DNA from: Sediminibacterium magnilacihabitans | GTDB taxonomy: Bacteria > Bacteroidota > Bacteroidia > Chitinophagales > Chitinophagaceae | Length of the DNA stretch: 64,000 bases | Direction of reading: 5' to 3' | Assembly: GCA_002973575.1 (NCBI GenBank) | Contig: PVEQ01000013.1 | Location: 1 to 64,000 of the forward strand | In this document: positions 46,335 through 55,328 of the stretch, in pieces | Layout of the letters: every line of letters starts with the position of its first letter | Numbering within the stretch: position 1 is the first letter of the stretch | Made by a program: the position numbers and the translations under genes | The notes under the pieces: generated by a model | Seen by the model: the letters and a program-made list of their open reading frames with translations, nothing else | What the model was told of the DNA's origin: nothing | The model's database searches: none

Positions 46335-46940
46335 ATGGCATTTACACTCGCACCGCTGCCCTATGCACACGACGCATTGGAGCCTCATATCGACACTACT
46401 ACCATGCAAATACACCATGGCAAGCACCACCAGGCTTATGTTGACAACCTCAACAAAGCGATTGCCGGTACACCTAACGAAGGAAAATCACTGGAACAAC
46501 TGGTGGCAGCTGCAGGATCTATCAGTCCGGCTGTTCGCAACAACGGCGGCGGTCACTGGAACCATACTTTTTTCTGGGAAAGCCTGGCTCCTAAAGCAGG
46601 CGGCGCGCCCTCTGGTGCACTGGCCGACGCCATCAACAGCGCTTTCGGTTCTTTTGATGCATTCAAAGAAAAATTTGCGCAGGCTGGCATGACCCGCTTC
46701 GGTAGCGGCTGGGCATGGCTGATCGTTAAAGACGGTAAGCTGGAAGTTTCTTCTACACCCAACCAGGACAATCCCCTGATGGATGTAGCCGAAGTAAAAG
46801 GCACGCCATTGCTGGGTGCCGATGTGTGGGAACACGCTTATTACCTTAAATACCAGAACCGCAGGGCCGATTACCTGGCTGCTTTCTGGAACGTAGTGAA
46901 CTGGAACAAAGTAGCCGAACGTTTCGCAGCAGCTAAATAA
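46335..46940 (+). CDS. sodA: Superoxide dismutase (Mn/Fe)
   Basis: 201 residues from ATG 46335 ([17 protein letters not shown]). Metal ligands His27 (QIHHGKHH), His77 (HWNHTFFW), Asp163 and His167 ([15 protein letters not shown]). It converts superoxide to O2 and peroxide in the cytoplasm. The sequence does not clearly decide Mn versus Fe. It has its own promoter and a following hairpin terminator, so it is a single-gene unit. Confidence 0.97.
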   Translation: MAFTLAPLPYAHDALEPHIDTTTMQIHHGKHHQAYVDNLNKAIAGTPNEGKSLEQLVAAAGSISPAVRNNGGGHWNHTFFWESLAPKAGGAPSGALADAINSAFGSFDAFKEKFAQAGMTRFGSGWAWLIVKDGKLEVSSTPNQDNPLMDVAEVKGTPLLGADVWEHAYYLKYQNRRADYLAAFWNVVNWNKVAERFAAAK

Positions 46941-46967
46941 GGTTTTGGAAAATAGTATTATTTTGAG

Positions 46968-46994
46968 GTCCCGCTACAACATAGCGGGACTTTT
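46968..46994 (+). terminator. Terminator of sodA
   Basis: GTCCCGCT (46968-46975) pairs with AGCGGGAC (46983-46990) around a 7-base loop, followed by TTTT. It starts 27 bases after the sodA stop. Because the lipoprotein gene starts only 17 bases later, some readthrough or a promoter at the TTATTTTG at 46958-46965 may feed that gene. Confidence 0.75.
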
Positions 46995-47010
46995 CATTAA
47001 ACATGTCATT

Positions 47011-47610
47011 ATGAAAAAACTACTCTTCGGTTTATCAACGCTTGCATTACTCAGCGCTTGTTCCAGTAACAACAAGCGGCTCATCGTCATGAGCAAGGGC
47101 GCTGCAGATGTGAATACAGATACCCGAACCATTACAGCCAAAGATGGCGCCGGACACGATGAAAAAACCATCGACATCGCCGGTCAAAAGCTCAGTTTCC
47201 AGCTCAGCTCTCCCGCAGGTAACAGCAGTGTTGACATCACCGATAACGGCCTCTATGTAATTAATGTAAAGAACGATACCATTGTAGGCGGCTACCAGCC
47301 TTATGCAGATCCTAAAACATTGAAGCAGGTGTTTTCTCAGGATGATGTGAAGAAGCGGATCGATTCACTGGTTCAGGTAACAGAAGGGAAGAACATCAGC
47401 GCAGCCAACCGTAATTTCTTTTTACTTCCCAATACCGCTACAAAAATCAGCGCCAATATAGACGCGATAGTTGTAGGCCCTTATCATAAAATGACTTCTG
47501 CCGAAAAAGTAGGCGATAAAGACCCCGAAGTATACCGTTTCTTCAGCATCAAAGAAGTACGGGAAGAAATTGCCAGGTTACAGGCAATGACCGTTCCGGT
47601 AAAAAAGTAA
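47011..47610 (+). CDS. Putative lipoprotein of unknown function
   Basis: 199 residues from ATG 47011; the frame is open to 46945 but that would include the sodA terminator. Signal MKKLLFGLSTLALLSAC with lipobox LSAC (Cys17). The mature protein has regular beta-like segments (LSFQLSSPAGNSSVDITDNGLYVINV) and a C-terminal KEVREEIARLQAM helix. I do not recognise a family. It should sit in the periplasm attached to a membrane. It converges on yidD after 7 bases. Confidence 0.65.
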   Translation: MKKLLFGLSTLALLSACSSNNKRLIVMSKGAADVNTDTRTITAKDGAGHDEKTIDIAGQKLSFQLSSPAGNSSVDITDNGLYVINVKNDTIVGGYQPYADPKTLKQVFSQDDVKKRIDSLVQVTEGKNISAANRNFFLLPNTATKISANIDAIVVGPYHKMTSAEKVGDKDPEVYRFFSIKEVREEIARLQAMTVPVKK

Positions 47611-47617
47611 TAACGCA

Positions 47618-47848
47618 TCAGGGAACAGGATCGTAACCACTGCCGCCTCCGGGATGGCATTTGCTGATACGCTTGATGGCCAGCAAAGTTCCTTTGATCA
47701 GCCCGTGTTTTTGCAAAGCAGTGATGGCATACTGCGAGCAGGTGGGCGTGAACCGGCATTTGGGGCCGATGGCAGGGGAGATCACGTACTGGTATATTTT
47801 AACCAGCAGTATCAGCGGCCAGCTCAGTATCTGAAGTAGGCGTTTCAT
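47618..47848 (-). CDS. yidD: Membrane protein insertion efficiency factor YidD
   Basis: 76 residues with the signature [32 protein letters not shown] (core motif around residues 18-50) and the end [13 protein letters not shown]. YidD is a small membrane-associated protein thought to assist YidC in inserting membrane proteins. Its start lies inside the 3' end of rnpA (50-base overlap), the conserved rpmH-rnpA-yidD order; yidC is not in view. Confidence 0.95.
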   Translation of the reverse strand: MKRLLQILSWPLILLVKIYQYVISPAIGPKCRFTPTCSQYAITALQKHGLIKGTLLAIKRISKCHPGGGSGYDPVP

Positions 47849-48230
47849 GTAATGCTTTGATCAGCTTATTTACCAGCAGGGGCATTTTTTTTTGCAGCAG
47901 GTCTATAGATGGCAGGGTTTTATCAATATACAGGAAAAAAACAGCCAGTTGCTGTTTGCGTGCCTCCATACAATCGTAAAGCGGTTGTTTATGCAGGCGG
48001 TATGTTTCGCGCAGTAAACGTTTAACACGATTGCGGTCCACCGCTTTTTTGAAATGGCGTGCACTGACGCCAACACCCGCTTTTACCGGCTGCACTTCCT
48101 TTGTATCAACAGGCAGGTAAAATACTTTCACCGGGAATACCAGGAAACTGCGCCCTTTTGCGAACAATCCATCGATCTGTTTACGGCTCTTGAGCTTTTC
48201 CTTTTTATTGTATGAAAATGAGGCGGACAT
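47799..48230 (-). CDS. rnpA: Ribonuclease P protein component
   Basis: 143 residues. The RNase P protein signature is in [32 protein letters not shown] (residues about 50-85; the RNR box is key). It joins the catalytic RNA to trim tRNA 5' leaders. The start [18 protein letters not shown] is typical. It follows rpmH after a palindromic hairpin and overlaps yidD. Confidence 0.95.
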   Translation of the reverse strand: MSASFSYNKKEKLKSRKQIDGLFAKGRSFLVFPVKVFYLPVDTKEVQPVKAGVGVSARHFKKAVDRNRVKRLLRETYRLHKQPLYDCMEARKQQLAVFFLYIDKTLPSIDLLQKKMPLLVNKLIKALHETPTSDTELAADTAG

Positions 48231-48248
48231 TCTTACACTAAACTAAAA

Positions 48249-48270
48249 AAGTCCCGCGATCGCGGGACTT
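48249..48270 (-). terminator. Perfect palindrome between rpmH and rnpA
   Basis: A 22-base perfect palindrome (arms AAGTCCCGCGA and TCGCGGGACTT, with no separate loop) followed leftward by six T's. It can terminate or attenuate transcription leaving rpmH, so rnpA may receive less message or have its own promoter. Perfect symmetry also makes it a possible protein-binding site. Confidence 0.8.
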
Positions 48271-48307
48271 ATATTTTCAATACCTGGCTCCCGGAAGAGC
48301 CCCGGTT

Positions 48308-48463
48308 TTATTTTAAACCTTTCTCGCTTGAAACAGTGAGTTTCTTACGACCCTTTGCACGACGGCTTGCCAGCACTTTGCGGCCATTGGCAGTTTGCAT
48401 GCGCTTGCGGAATCCGTGAACGGATTTGCGACGACGTTTGTGCGGTTGAAATGTACGTTTCAT
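48308..48463 (-). CDS. rpmH: 50S ribosomal protein L34
   Basis: 51 residues, starting [20 protein letters not shown] and ending in a [14 protein letters not shown] tail, with the hallmark [22 protein letters not shown] at 48463-48461, TAA at 48310-48308. Very basic structural protein of the large ribosomal subunit. The rpmH-rnpA-yidD order is conserved in bacteria. A possible -7 element TACCTTCG read leftward lies at 48550-48543, about 80 bases upstream. Confidence 0.97.
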   Translation of the reverse strand: MKRTFQPHKRRRKSVHGFRKRMQTANGRKVLASRRAKGRKKLTVSSEKGLK

Positions 48464-48557
48464 AATGACGTTGTTTAACTAACCCGGAAATTTTGTTTCA
48501 TTTCATGCTGCAGTCACCATACTGCCGCCTGTGAAAGGACGGCGAAGGTAGGGAAAA

Positions 48558-48593
48558 GTTGTTAGTTGTTGGTTGTCAGTTGTTAGATTTTTT
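48558..48593. repeat. GTTGTTAG/GTTGTCAG short repeat (single arm)
   Basis: Seven-base units of the GTTGTTAG / TTGTCAG type run in tandem between rpmH and murI, just beyond the murI stop codon. The same unit forms a stem-loop at 59951-60027. It may be a residual copy of a dispersed short repeat of this genome. Confidence 0.6.
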
Positions 48594-48598
48594 AGGGA

Positions 48599-49438
48599 TC
48601 AACATTTAAATAATTGGAGATCAAGGTGTTTTGATGTAACCGGTTTGCCAAAGAAACGGGTGGCATGGTTGTCAAAATCAGCAGGAGAATCGGTAGTATA
48701 AAATTGTAACTGTCCGCCAGTGGTGCATTTTGCCGCCATTTCAGGGTGGTTGGCCAGGTATTTTTCAAGACTGGGCGCTACAATGGCTCCCTGGGAAAGA
48801 ATGGTCATTCCTTGCGGAGCAAATTGCCGGATCTTATCAATGAGCAGCGGATAATGAGTGCAGGCCAGCAATAAAGTATCTATCCTGGGCGATTGTTCCA
48901 GTAGCCTGTTGATGTGCTGCCTGATGAAATAATCCGCTCCCGGCTTATCATACTCATCATTTTCTACCAGCGGCACCCACATAGGACAAGCTTCCTGGTA
49001 CACTTTCAGGCCTGGAAAGAATTTAGCTATTTCAATAGGATAACTTTCACTCTGCACGGTTCCCACGGTTCCCATAATACCCACTTCACCCGAATGCGAA
49101 TAATTGCCTACCACTTCTGTTGTAGGCCTGATAACACCCAACACTCTCCTGGAAGGATCTATGCGGGGCAGGTCTTTCTGTTGAATGGTGCGCAAAGCTT
49201 TGGCGGATGCTGTATTGCACGCCAGCACTACCAGCTCGCATCCCTGTGCGAAAAACCACTGAACACACTCAAGCGTATAATGATAAATGGTTTCAAAAGA
49301 ACGCGGACCGTAAGGCGCACGGGCATTATCGCCCATATAGATATAATCGTATTGCGGTAAACGCTGAACAATCTCCTTCAGCACGGTTAAACCGCCATAG
49401 CCGCTGTCGAAAACACCAATGGGACCTTTTCCTTGCAT
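48599..49438 (-). CDS. murI: Glutamate racemase
   Basis: 279 residues. Active-site cysteines Cys74 (ACNTASAK) and Cys193 (ACTHYPLL); the N-terminal GVFDSGYGGLTVLKE is also conserved. It makes D-glutamate for peptidoglycan in the cytoplasm. Last gene of the large leftward envelope block, separated from ompH by a terminator at 49452-49476. Confidence 0.96.
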   Translation of the reverse strand: MQGKGPIGVFDSGYGGLTVLKEIVQRLPQYDYIYMGDNARAPYGPRSFETIYHYTLECVQWFFAQGCELVVLACNTASAKALRTIQQKDLPRIDPSRRVLGVIRPTTEVVGNYSHSGEVGIMGTVGTVQSESYPIEIAKFFPGLKVYQEACPMWVPLVENDEYDKPGADYFIRQHINRLLEQSPRIDTLLLACTHYPLLIDKIRQFAPQGMTILSQGAIVAPSLEKYLANHPEMAAKCTTGGQLQFYTTDSPADFDNHATRFFGKPVTSKHLDLQLFKC

Positions 49439-49451
49439 GGCTCAAAAATAA

Positions 49452-49476
49452 GAACCCCGTTGGTATAACGGGGTTC
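49452..49476 (-). terminator. Terminator after the second OmpH gene
   Basis: GAACCCCGTT (49452-49461) pairs with AACGGGGTTC (49467-49476) around a 5-base loop; read leftward it is followed by TTATTTTTG. It sits between ompH and murI and should reduce readthrough into murI. Confidence 0.8.
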
Positions 49477-49498
49477 GAAGTATCATTGATTTTATCAA

Positions 49499-50113
49499 TT
49501 ATCCTTTGGGTTTTACAGCACCGCCGGAAGGCCTGTTGCTGGGAGCGCCACCGCCTGACTGGCGTTTCCATTCTTCTTCGAGTTCTTTGGGGATGGCCAA
49601 CTTCAGTTTCATGGCTACACGGATGGTAAGATTATCCAACAACGGGGGTTGAACATAAGGATACAATGCATCCTGCTTTAAAACATACGCGTATTTCTGC
49701 TCTACCACCACATCGTGCAAAGCATCTACTATTTTCTTCATGAAAGGAGCCAGCAGCTCTTCTTTTTTCTGCTCAGCCAGGTTGTTGGAATATTCCTGCC
49801 ACCTGATCAATTTGATCTTAAGGGTATTCAGGTCACGCTGGGCCAGTTCCCTGGCTTTGGCAGGCATGGTAGCTGAATCTTTTTTCCAAACGCTGTCCTG
49901 GCGCATGTACATGCCCAATGTATAATCATACTCTTGTCTGAGTGAATCTTCGCTGAAACTTCTCAGGAGCGTATCCACTTTCTGGATACCCGGCATCAGG
50001 GGTAAGATAGACTGCTCATCAAAATACCCGATCTTAACCTGCTGTGCACTCGACTGGTTGGCAAACAGGAAACCTGCTCCAATAGCAACACACACAATTA
50101 AAAACTTCTTCAT
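49499..50113 (-). CDS. OmpH/Skp-family periplasmic chaperone (second copy)
   Basis: 204 residues with signal peptide (1-23). The KIGYFDEQSILPLMPGIQKVD start and the long helical middle (RQEYDYTLGMYMRQDSVWKKD onward) give the OmpH coiled-coil form. The C-terminus is Gly/Ser/Pro-rich. Skp proteins hold unfolded outer-membrane proteins in the periplasm. It follows the other OmpH gene by 34 bases; two paralogues after bamA are usual in Bacteroidota. Confidence 0.85.
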   Translation of the reverse strand: MKKFLIVCVAIGAGFLFANQSSAQQVKIGYFDEQSILPLMPGIQKVDTLLRSFSEDSLRQEYDYTLGMYMRQDSVWKKDSATMPAKARELAQRDLNTLKIKLIRWQEYSNNLAEQKKEELLAPFMKKIVDALHDVVVEQKYAYVLKQDALYPYVQPPLLDNLTIRVAMKLKLAIPKELEEEWKRQSGGGAPSNRPSGGAVKPKG

Positions 50114-50147
50114 TGTAGTGAGAATTTATGTTTGTTTTTGTTTTAGA

Positions 50148-50666
50148 CTAATTTTTGATCCCCAGTTCCCTTAACACATCTTCACTCTTGTCTAGTTTGG
50201 GGTCGGCAAATATAACGGTAATTCCTTCACTTTTATCGAGTACGAAATCGTAGGCTTTGGCTATTGCCATCTTCTGAACGGCGGTATATACCTTGTCCTG
50301 CACAGGTTTAACAAGTCTTTGTCTTTCTTTGAAAAGATCCCCTTCAAAACCGAAGCGTTTTTTCTGCAGGTCGCGTATCTCTTTCTCCATCACAAACAAT
50401 TCATCCTCTCTTTTCTTCTTCAGCGCATCGCTCAACATAAACTGTTCAGCCTCATAGCTTTTATACATTTTATCGAGTTGCGCCTGTTTATCGTCGATCT
50501 CTTTCTGCCATTGGTCGCCGATTTGTTTTAACTTTTTATCGGCGTCTTTGTATTCAGGAATTTTCTCCAGGATATACCGTGTATCGATAATGGCATAACG
50601 CTGCTGTGCAACTGCGGTATGGGCCAGGGCCATCCATATAACGGCAACAAAGAATAGCTTTTTCAT
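50148..50666 (-). CDS. OmpH/Skp-family periplasmic chaperone (first copy)
   Basis: 172 residues with signal peptide (1-20). Standard opening RYAIIDTRYILEKIPEYKDADKKL, long charged helices (about 45-125), then VYTAVQKMAIAKAYDFVLDKSEG as the final strand region. As a trimer it would cage unfolded outer-membrane proteins for BamA, encoded 25 bases upstream. Confidence 0.9.
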   Translation of the reverse strand: MKKLFFVAVIWMALAHTAVAQQRYAIIDTRYILEKIPEYKDADKKLKQIGDQWQKEIDDKQAQLDKMYKSYEAEQFMLSDALKKKREDELFVMEKEIRDLQKKRFGFEGDLFKERQRLVKPVQDKVYTAVQKMAIAKAYDFVLDKSEGITVIFADPKLDKSEDVLRELGIKN

Positions 50667-50691
50667 AATATTGGTTTAGTTAAGGGTTGTC

Positions 50692-53433
50692 CTATTCCGG
50701 TTCAAATCCTAACATGAAGGTAAACCTGGCAGCATCTTTCAAAGAACCGCCGGGCGTGAACCTGTCTAATCCTATACCATAATCAAATCCAAGTAAGCCA
50801 AACATCGGCAGGAAAAAGCGCATACCCAAACCTACCGAACGCCTTAACTGGAAAGGATTATAATCTTTCATGGAATACCAGCCGTTGGCCGCTTCAAAGA
50901 AACCCAAAGCATAGATGGTGCTGCTGGGACTCAAACTGAGCGGGTAACGCAGTTCCATGGTATACTTATTGAATATGGTAAAGTACTGGCTGGCCACTTG
51001 CTTATCGGGGTTGATCTTCGGATTCGAATTATCATACACAGGATAACCTCTGTGCGCAATGATATCGTAACCCAACAGCGCGAACTGGTTACTCAGACCG
51101 GCATCGCCCACCTGAAAACGTTCGAAAGGAGAGATACCCAGGTCTGAATTGAACCTGCCCAGGAAGCCGTATTTGGCCGCCATTTTCAGCACAAACTGCT
51201 TGCTCTTGTCTTCACCGTGTGGTTTGCCCAGGGGCACATACCATTCTCCGTTGAAACGCCATTTGTGGTATTCGATCCAGTTATATGGATTGGAAGCCGT
51301 CAGGATATTTTTATCAATCGCTGAGTACGGCGGCGTTACCTGCAAGCTCAGCAGGAAAGTAGAACCGCTGGTAGGGAACATCGGCTGGTTCACAGAGTTA
51401 CGCTGTAAAGCCACCCTGAAGTTCAGGTTGTTCACGATACCATTCTCAAAACCGGGCAGGTTGGTGGGGTCAATGGCATAATTGCTCAACTTATAACGGG
51501 TATAATTCACACCCATGGAAAGTGAGAAAAAGTCATCGGGCCATTTCAACTGCTTCGACAGGCTCACGGTGGCGCCGGTAGTAGAAATATACCGGCTGTC
51601 GGCTACGTTCGGATTATATGCACCGGTAAGCGGGTCGTAAGTTTGTCCGTATTTGGTATTGAAAATGCTGAAAGTAAGTGCATTCCTTTTTTTACCGCCC
51701 AGCCAGGGTTCGGTGAACGAGAAGTTATAAGAGCGGAACGCTTTACCATTACTTTGCACGCGCAAGCTCAGTTTTTGCCCGTCGCCCATTGGTAAGGGAT
51801 CCCAGGCCGATTTCTTCCAGATATTGCGGATAGAAAAATTATTGAATGTAACGCCCAGTGTTCCTGTTAAGCCAATATAGCCTCCCCATCCCGCACTCAG
51901 CTCCAGCTGGTCGCTCGATTTTTCTTCAACAGAATAATTGATGTCTACCGTTCCGTCGTCGGGGTTGGGTACGGGTACGGGGTTGATCTTTTCCTGGTTG
52001 AAATAGTTCAGCTGTGCAATCTCACGAACAGAACGCACCAGGTCTCTGCGGCTGAATTTTTCACCGGGGATGGTACGCAGTTCGCGGCGTATCACATACT
52101 CTTTGGTACGATCATTACCACTGATGCGCACATTCTTGATCGTGGCTTGCGGACCTTCCATGATCCTGATTTCGTAATCAATGGTATCATTATATACCGC
52201 CGTTTCTACGGGGTCAGTGCGGAAGAACAGGTAGCCATCATCCTGATACAGGTTGTTGATATCACCTCCTTCAGGAGTGGAGGTTTTACCCAGTTTGTTG
52301 TTCAGCAATTCCAGGTTGTAAATATCTCCCTTCTGAATACCCAATATACCGCTGAGCAATGAATCGGAATATTTGGTATTACCCCGCCAGCTGATGTTAC
52401 CGAAATAATATTTACGTCCCTCATTCATCTTGATGTCAATGTTGAGGTCGCCATTGGCGTTGTGGTATACGGTATCTTTTTCAATCACTGCATCGCGGTA
52501 GCCCAGCGAGTTGTAATAAGTTACCAGGCTCTCTTTGTCTTCATTGTACTTCTTCAAATCGAATTTGGCCGAAGAAAGTTTGATACGGATATAAGGATCG
52601 AGTACTTTTTTGGTTTTGCTGAAAGTGAGGAAGCCATTGTCTTTGATGTATTCATCAAATGAATAGCGCTTCACGCTTACGATCTGCCCACTGTCTACAG
52701 TAGGATGCAGGGTAAGCCTGGACTGCTCTTTGGTTCCCTTGAGTTGTTTTTTCAACTTGCCGTTATCTACTGTAGTACCGCCGAAGTTGATGTTATTGAT
52801 ATGGACCTTGTGTCCCTTTTCAACCAAAAAGTTTAACACCAGTGAATTATCGAAAGTAGAGTCTTTCGTTTCCGATATGGTTACTTTGGAATCCTGGAAG
52901 CCTTTCTCGGCATAGAATTTTTTGATGGCTTCAATAGCGGTGATCTTCATGTTCTCCGTTACCACACGGTTGGGCACGAGACCCGTTTTCCCCTGTAGCT
53001 CTTCCGCCTGCCCCTTGCTGATGTTGATGAAATGGAATTTAGACAAGCGCGGCCTTTCCGTTACAGCAATTTCGATATCGATGTTTTTTCCCTGTAGTTT
53101 GGTGATATAAATTTCAACATCGCTGAAATAATTCTGTCCCCAGAGCTTGGTAATGGCTTTGGAAAAATTATCGCCACCGGGAATGGTCACTTCATCGCCC
53201 ACATTGATATTGGCAATGGAGATCAGCAGGTTCTCATCGAAAAAGCGGTTACCTGTTACTTTGATCGCAGACACCTTGTATTTTTTAGGTGTCTTTTGGT
53301 TGAAGATATTCAACAAATCGGCATCTATGGATGTGATCGTAGTGTCTACCCCTGTTTTTTGTTGCGCCTTTGCAGAAAAACCCACCATCGAGGTAACGAA
53401 AGCCAAGACTAAAAATTTGTACACTTGCTGCAT
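50692..53433 (-). CDS. bamA: BamA, outer membrane protein assembly factor
   Basis: 913 residues. Signal peptide about 1-23. Several POTRA domains (about 45-480; the first begins YKVSAIKVTGNRFFDENLLISIANI), then a 16-strand beta-barrel with loop-6-type VGDAGLSNQFALLGYD and the C-terminal strand ending FTFMLGFEPE. BamA folds and inserts beta-barrel proteins into the outer membrane. The two Skp-type chaperones are downstream and uppS upstream. Confidence 0.94.
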   Translation of the reverse strand: MQQVYKFLVLAFVTSMVGFSAKAQQKTGVDTTITSIDADLLNIFNQKTPKKYKVSAIKVTGNRFFDENLLISIANINVGDEVTIPGGDNFSKAITKLWGQNYFSDVEIYITKLQGKNIDIEIAVTERPRLSKFHFINISKGQAEELQGKTGLVPNRVVTENMKITAIEAIKKFYAEKGFQDSKVTISETKDSTFDNSLVLNFLVEKGHKVHINNINFGGTTVDNGKLKKQLKGTKEQSRLTLHPTVDSGQIVSVKRYSFDEYIKDNGFLTFSKTKKVLDPYIRIKLSSAKFDLKKYNEDKESLVTYYNSLGYRDAVIEKDTVYHNANGDLNIDIKMNEGRKYYFGNISWRGNTKYSDSLLSGILGIQKGDIYNLELLNNKLGKTSTPEGGDINNLYQDDGYLFFRTDPVETAVYNDTIDYEIRIMEGPQATIKNVRISGNDRTKEYVIRRELRTIPGEKFSRRDLVRSVREIAQLNYFNQEKINPVPVPNPDDGTVDINYSVEEKSSDQLELSAGWGGYIGLTGTLGVTFNNFSIRNIWKKSAWDPLPMGDGQKLSLRVQSNGKAFRSYNFSFTEPWLGGKKRNALTFSIFNTKYGQTYDPLTGAYNPNVADSRYISTTGATVSLSKQLKWPDDFFSLSMGVNYTRYKLSNYAIDPTNLPGFENGIVNNLNFRVALQRNSVNQPMFPTSGSTFLLSLQVTPPYSAIDKNILTASNPYNWIEYHKWRFNGEWYVPLGKPHGEDKSKQFVLKMAAKYGFLGRFNSDLGISPFERFQVGDAGLSNQFALLGYDIIAHRGYPVYDNSNPKINPDKQVASQYFTIFNKYTMELRYPLSLSPSSTIYALGFFEAANGWYSMKDYNPFQLRRSVGLGMRFFLPMFGLLGFDYGIGLDRFTPGGSLKDAARFTFMLGFEPE

Positions 53434-53587
53434 CCGGTTTGGTTTGTTAAGTTGCTGTGCTGAAAGTACTGCAACAGTATCTTCCTGCCATATTTCTGGT
53501 TTGATAAGCGGGGCAAATTAACGGGAATTATTAAAAGTGTTTGTTAAATCACCCCGGATAAATTAAGGTATGCGGTTGAGAATGGGA

Positions 53588-54352
53588 TCAGGTCAATGGG
53601 GATTCCTCCTTTATTTGCTGACCTGTTTTACCAAATCTGCGTTCCCTGTTCTGGAAGTCGATAATGGCTTCATACAGGTTTTCTTTGCGGAAATCGGGCC
53701 AACGGGTGTCGGTGAAATATAATTCGGCATAAGCCAGTTGATACAAAAGGAAATTGCTGATGCGGTATTCCCCACTGGTACGGATCATCAGTTCCGGATC
53801 GGGAAAATCACTGGTGGAAAGGTATTGCTCCAGGGTCTCCTGGTTGATGGTCTCCGGGTTGATCCGGCCCGCCTTCACATCGATGCCGATATTCTTTACG
53901 GCATTTACCAGTTCCCACCGGCTGCTGTAACTCAACGCCATCACCAGGTTCAGTCCTGTATTGGCTTTGGTCATTTCTAATGACTCTTCGAGTTCCACGC
54001 GCGCAAAATCGGGCAGCATATTCAGGTCGCCGATCACATGCAAGCGTATATTGTTCTTATTGAGCGTTGGCACTTCTTTACGAATGGTGTCTACCAATAA
54101 TGACATCAATCCTTCTACTTCCTGCTGCGGCCGGTCCCAGTTCTCGGTACTGAATGCATACAGCGTAAGATACTGTATACCCAGCTCTGCCGCGCCTTCT
54201 ACGATATTGCGCACGCTTTCCACCCCATGAAAATGGCCATACAATCGATCCTGTCCTTTCTCCTGGGCCCAGCGCCCGTTGCCATCCATAATGATCGCTA
54301 TATGCTTGGGTAGTCGGGCTTTATCGATCCCTGCTACAAGGTCTTCCGGCAT
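53588..54352 (-). CDS. uppS: Isoprenyl transferase (undecaprenyl diphosphate synthase)
   Basis: 254 residues. Catalytic Asp23 in IIMDGNGRWAQ, then FSTENWDRP and the C-terminal block DPELMIRTSGEYRISNFLLYQLAYAE. It is cytoplasmic and membrane-associated and builds the C55 lipid carrier for peptidoglycan and glycans. It sits upstream of bamA and downstream of the DUF6089 gene. Confidence 0.96.
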   Translation of the reverse strand: MPEDLVAGIDKARLPKHIAIIMDGNGRWAQEKGQDRLYGHFHGVESVRNIVEGAAELGIQYLTLYAFSTENWDRPQQEVEGLMSLLVDTIRKEVPTLNKNNIRLHVIGDLNMLPDFARVELEESLEMTKANTGLNLVMALSYSSRWELVNAVKNIGIDVKAGRINPETINQETLEQYLSTSDFPDPELMIRTSGEYRISNFLLYQLAYAELYFTDTRWPDFRKENLYEAIIDFQNRERRFGKTGQQIKEESPLT

Positions 54353-54405
54353 AGTGCTTCCCTGCGTTTAGGCAGCGAAATTAACGAAATCAGCGGTTTG
54401 CGTGA

Positions 54406-55278
54406 TTAATTCTTGCCATTAGGCGAAGGACATTTGTAAGATTGCAGGTTGAAGGAAACACCCACTTTGAGGGTCACAAAAGAATCTTTTCTGGTACTGT
54501 TTCCCCTTTGTACCCCCTTGGTTCCTATGCGGGAACCCGTTTCATAGCTCCTATCCTGCAATAAGAAAGCAGGCGAGGGTGACCCGTCAGGCAGAGGCGA
54601 GAAGGCATCCGGGGCATAATTGCCGCTCACATCATCGAGGTAATCGGTACTGGTAAAACGGTAAGTAAGCTCGGCGAAGTAGTTCATACGCTCACTGATG
54701 GCATATTTGAAGCCCAGGGTAAAGGGGATGCTGATGGCGATGGGACTATAAGGTTTGAGATTGGGATAAGCGGCGCTGCCCTGGCCTTCGGTACCCAGGG
54801 GACGCAGGTAGTATTTCTGGCCGTTGAGGTACGCATAAGGGTCGAAAGAAAACACACCGATCCCCAGTCCTACATAAGGTGTATAATTATAGCCTTCGAA
54901 AGTGGGATTGAATTTGAAAAAGTTGAAATCACCTGCCAGGGCCAGTTCCCATACATTGGTATTGAAGCTGAGGTTGCGCCTGCGCTGAACAGGGTTATTG
55001 CTGTACATATCGGAATAGCCCAGCATGGCAAAATCTCCGGAAATGCGTAATCCTATATACTCGCTGAGTTGCCTCCGGTAAAAGACCCCGGCAGCCATTT
55101 TAGGCCTGTTCACCCGCAGGTCGGGGTTCAGATCGCCAAAATAATGGGCGGCTCCCACAGCCACCCCCACTTCGCCCAGGTGCCTGAAACTTTCCATGAG
55201 TTGGGCATCCGCTTTTTGCAACGCTAAGGTAGTAAGCAGGAAGGTTAAGGTCTTTCTCAGTATAAATTTAACCGGCAT
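54406..55278 (-). CDS. DUF6089 outer-membrane beta-barrel protein
   Basis: 290 residues from ATG 55278 (MPVKFILRKTLTFLLTTLALQKADAQ, a signal peptide); the frame opens at 55326. Beta-barrel features include GVAVGAAHYFGDLNPDLRVNRPKMAAGVFYRRQ and strands rich in Tyr/Gly (TPYVGLGIGVFSFDPYAYL). DUF6089 proteins are typically encoded between nadK and uppS in Bacteroidota; their role is unknown, though they resemble porin-like barrels. Confidence 0.82.
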   Translation of the reverse strand: MPVKFILRKTLTFLLTTLALQKADAQLMESFRHLGEVGVAVGAAHYFGDLNPDLRVNRPKMAAGVFYRRQLSEYIGLRISGDFAMLGYSDMYSNNPVQRRRNLSFNTNVWELALAGDFNFFKFNPTFEGYNYTPYVGLGIGVFSFDPYAYLNGQKYYLRPLGTEGQGSAAYPNLKPYSPIAISIPFTLGFKYAISERMNYFAELTYRFTSTDYLDDVSGNYAPDAFSPLPDGSPSPAFLLQDRSYETGSRIGTKGVQRGNSTRKDSFVTLKVGVSFNLQSYKCPSPNGKN

Positions 55279-55328
55279 ATTAGCATATTGGATACGTAAA
55301 ATAACACCTATTTTAAATACGATCAAGA

